The translations under genes and the position numbers were made by a program. This document shows, piece after piece, positions 62,205 to 64,000 of a stretch of DNA of 64,000 bases. Below the pieces are notes generated by a model. The model saw only the letters and a list, made by a program, of their open reading frames with translations. It was not told the origin of the DNA and searched no databases. This DNA is from CAIKMD01 sp035552195 (GTDB lineage Bacteria; Pseudomonadota; Alphaproteobacteria; ATCC43930; CGMCC-115725), in the NCBI GenBank assembly GCA_035552195.1, contig DASZLU010000129.1, positions 1 through 64,000 on the forward strand, written 5' to 3'. Numbering within the stretch: position 1 is the first letter of the stretch; every line of letters starts with the position of its first letter.

Positions 62205-62226
62205 AGTGAGAGGGAGCATCACAACG

Positions 62227-63225
62227 TCAGCCGAGCGACGGGTCGAGGATGATCTTGCCGGTGGCGGGCGATGATTCGACCAGGCGATGCGCCTCGACCG
62301 CCGCGCTCAGTGGCATTACACGCTTGACCAGCACGCGCATCTTGCCGGCGGCGGCATCGTTCAGGGCCGGCATCGCATCTTTGCCGCGGCTATAGGGGCT
62401 GCCCATGATGGTGATGCGATGGTCGTAGACATGGAAGAAATTGACCGGCACGACCGGGCCGCCATGCGCGCCGGCCGTCACGAGCCGGCCGTCGAAGCCG
62501 AGTGCCTCGATCGCTTTCGCCGTCGGACCGGGATTGGCGATGTTGTCGTAGACGATGTCGATGCCCTTGCCATGTGTGATGCGTAAGAGCTCGTCTTTCA
62601 GGTCGGTCTTGTTGTAGTTGATCGCATGGTCGGCGCCGAGCTCGGTGCCGATCTGCGCGCGTTCGTCCGAGCCGGCACAGGCGATCACCTGGGCGCCGAG
62701 ATTCTTCGCGAGCTGAATCCCGATCGAGCCGAGATTGCCGGCCGCGCCCATGACCAGCACGGTCTCGCCCGCTTTGAGCTTGCCCATCGTGACCAGCAGA
62801 TTCCACGCGACCGGCGCGTGGCGCGCGAGCACGCAAGCATCGGCGTACGAAACGCCTTTCGGCACGATGCAGGTGGCGAAGACCGGCGCCTTGGTGAATT
62901 GCGCATTGCCGCCACAGCAATGGATGCCGAACATCTTGCGCTCGCCGAGGCCTTGGAATACCGCGACGACATCGCCGATCTTGCGGTCGGTCACTCCCGG
63001 GCCGACGGCGGTGACGATGCCGACCGGGTCGACGCCGCCGACATGCGGCAATTGCACTTTGCGTTGCGGCTGCTTGCCGGCGCGCACTGCGACATCGAGC
63101 ACGCGGTTGACCGAGCAGGCGTGAACTTCCAGGACGATCTCGCCCGGGCCTGGCACCGGATCGGGAATCTCCTCGTAATGCAGCACCTCGGGCGGGCCGA
63201 ATTCGCGATAGATCATCGCTCTCAT
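62227..63225 (-). CDS. Quinone oxidoreductase-like MDR protein
   Basis: A 332-aa medium-chain reductase of the zinc-free NADPH:quinone oxidoreductase type. It has the nucleotide loop VMGAAGNLGSIGIQLAKNLGA and no zinc cysteine cluster, and begins MRAMIYREFGPPEVL, the usual N-terminus. It is 28 nt after the amidohydrolase gene in the same direction and converges with npdG. Its substrate is probably an enone or quinone. Confidence 0.88.
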   Translation of the reverse strand: MRAMIYREFGPPEVLHYEEIPDPVPGPGEIVLEVHACSVNRVLDVAVRAGKQPQRKVQLPHVGGVDPVGIVTAVGPGVTDRKIGDVVAVFQGLGERKMFGIHCCGGNAQFTKAPVFATCIVPKGVSYADACVLARHAPVAWNLLVTMGKLKAGETVLVMGAAGNLGSIGIQLAKNLGAQVIACAGSDERAQIGTELGADHAINYNKTDLKDELLRITHGKGIDIVYDNIANPGPTAKAIEALGFDGRLVTAGAHGGPVVPVNFFHVYDHRITIMGSPYSRGKDAMPALNDAAAGKMRVLVKRVMPLSAAVEAHRLVESSPATGKIILDPSLG

Positions 63226-63253
63226 GTCACACCCGCCCGAACGCTGCGCTGCC

Positions 63254-64000
63254 TTAGAGACGCGGCTTGACCTTGTCGAGCTTGAAGAGCTTCTTCGCGT
63301 TGTCTTCGAAGATCGCCTTCTTGTCCGCGGCGGACAGCCAGTCGAAGCCTTTCAGCATCGGCGCGATGTCGTCCATGTAGCGGCCGGTATCGGGATTGGT
63401 CGCCGAGCCGGTGCCGGGACATTCGGTCGCGAAGAGGCAACGATCGGCGCCGACGGTCTTGATCAGCAGCTCGAGGGCGAGCGGCGTGTAGAGCGTGGTG
63501 TCGAACCACAGGTTCTTCATCTTCTCGGAGAAGCGCTTGCCGCCGGTGCCGTGGCCGCGCAGGGTCGGCGCCTCGAACCGGCCGAGTTGGTAGGGGATCG
63601 CGCCGCCGCCATGCGGGATGATGAATTTCAAGGTCGGGAAATCGTCAAAGACCTTGGAATTGAGGAGACTGACCGTGGTCAGCGTCTCTTCATTGATGAA
63701 GTGCGTCGAGTAGCTGGTGCGCTCGGACTTCGAGCCGACGCCATGCAGCATCGCCGGCACGTCGAGCTCAACGAGCTTTTCATAGAGCGGATACCAGTAG
63801 CGATCGCCCATGCCCGGCGCTTCCTTGCCCGAATTCTCATAAGGGTCGGAATTGACAAGGCAGCCGACGAAGCCGAGCTCTTTGACGCAGCGCTCGAGCT
63901 CGGGCAGCACGATGTTGATCGGCTCGCCCGCGACTTGCGGCAGCATCAGCACGCCGGCGAAACGATCGGGGAAAAGCTTCACCGCGCGGTGGATGATGTT
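63254..64000 (-). CDS. ACMSD/LigJ-type amidohydrolase (partial, N-terminus beyond window)
   Basis: The last 248 codons of a family-2 amidohydrolase; the frame stays open to the right edge. It has IIPHGGGAIPYQ and ATECPGTGS, with Glu in the usual Asp place, and the closing KKAIFEDNAKKLF, matching the 365-aa relative near 36 kb (shared ECPG/ESPG motif, GRYMDD/GRPADD and WLSAADK/FLSEAQK segments). The two are paralogues. The N-terminal HxH is outside the window. Likely hydratase or decarboxylase for a ring-cleavage product. Confidence 0.83.
   Translation of the reverse strand, partial: NIIHRAVKLFPDRFAGVLMLPQVAGEPINIVLPELERCVKELGFVGCLVNSDPYENSGKEAPGMGDRYWYPLYEKLVELDVPAMLHGVGSKSERTSYSTHFINEETLTTVSLLNSKVFDDFPTLKFIIPHGGGAIPYQLGRFEAPTLRGHGTGGKRFSEKMKNLWFDTTLYTPLALELLIKTVGADRCLFATECPGTGSATNPDTGRYMDDIAPMLKGFDWLSAADKKAIFEDNAKKLFKLDKVKPRL

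Noticed and set aside
1..64000. CRISPR array
   Set aside because: No regularly spaced direct repeats were seen in any part of the window.

Overview
The window reads as a chromosome segment of a GC-rich alphaproteobacterium, probably a soil or plant-associated Hyphomicrobiales/Rhodospirillales-type heterotroph. This rests on gene content (PaoABC-like oxidase, YtcJ-type amidohydrolase, BTLCP/LapG-like protease, hydantoinase AB, LigB-type dioxygenase, TRAP and ABC binding proteins, DUF3500) and on a REP-type palindrome common in that group. No rRNA, tRNA or CRISPR array was seen, so the placement is an inference.

Bases 1 to about 7.2 kb form an accessory island that is visibly less GC-rich than the rest. 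It holds a beta-class DNA methyltransferase running off the left edge, a divergent 758-aa GHKL-type (MutL/MORC/Hsp90-like) ATPase, a DUF1937 nucleotide-hydrolase-like protein, a small membrane protein and a serine recombinase. Behind these lies a decayed strip with a frameshifted macrodomain gene and a frameshifted Imm50-like immunity gene. The first part resembles an uncharacterised restriction/defence locus with its own recombinase.

From 7.26 to 11.1 kb there is a complete three-subunit molybdenum aldehyde oxidase (paoABC-like), followed convergently by an orphan AbiEi-type antitoxin. From 12.1 to 19.4 kb there is a type II secretion locus in two converging operons: lipoprotein-gspG-gspD-gspK on plus and gsp(E/F remnant)-H-I-J-(L remnant)-M-C/N on minus. 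The secretin, pseudopilins, M and C/N are intact, but the motor and platform genes E, F and L survive only as short joined fragments.

From 19.6 to 25.4 kb two exported proteins, a beta-propeller and a type I phosphodiesterase/phosphatase, flank an OmpR-type two-component system. Each exported-protein gene ends in a clear intrinsic terminator.

The rest is a catabolic region. From 25.4 to 36.7 kb there are amidohydrolases, binding proteins, an oxidoreductase, VOC, dienelactone-hydrolase-like and Zn-ADH genes. From 36.7 to 46.9 kb a minus-strand run comprises a MetE-like enzyme, a LysR regulator, a LigB-type extradiol dioxygenase, hyuA, hyuB, TRAP DctP, a Rieske oxygenase and a second TRAP DctP. 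From 47.5 to 52.8 kb are a flavin reductase-like SIP protein, DUF3500, a Cof-type HAD phosphatase and a GH15 glucoamylase. From 52.8 to 62.2 kb a coenzyme F420 locus (cofE-cofD-cofC-fbiC) is followed in the same direction by a luciferase-like (putatively F420-dependent) oxidoreductase, a fumarylacetoacetase-type hydrolase and a haem/propeller hybrid protein, with a divergent F420:NADP oxidoreductase. Together these suggest F420-linked oxidation of an aromatic or cyclic substrate. The window closes with a quinone-oxidoreductase-like gene and a second LigJ/ACMSD-type amidohydrolase cut by the right edge.
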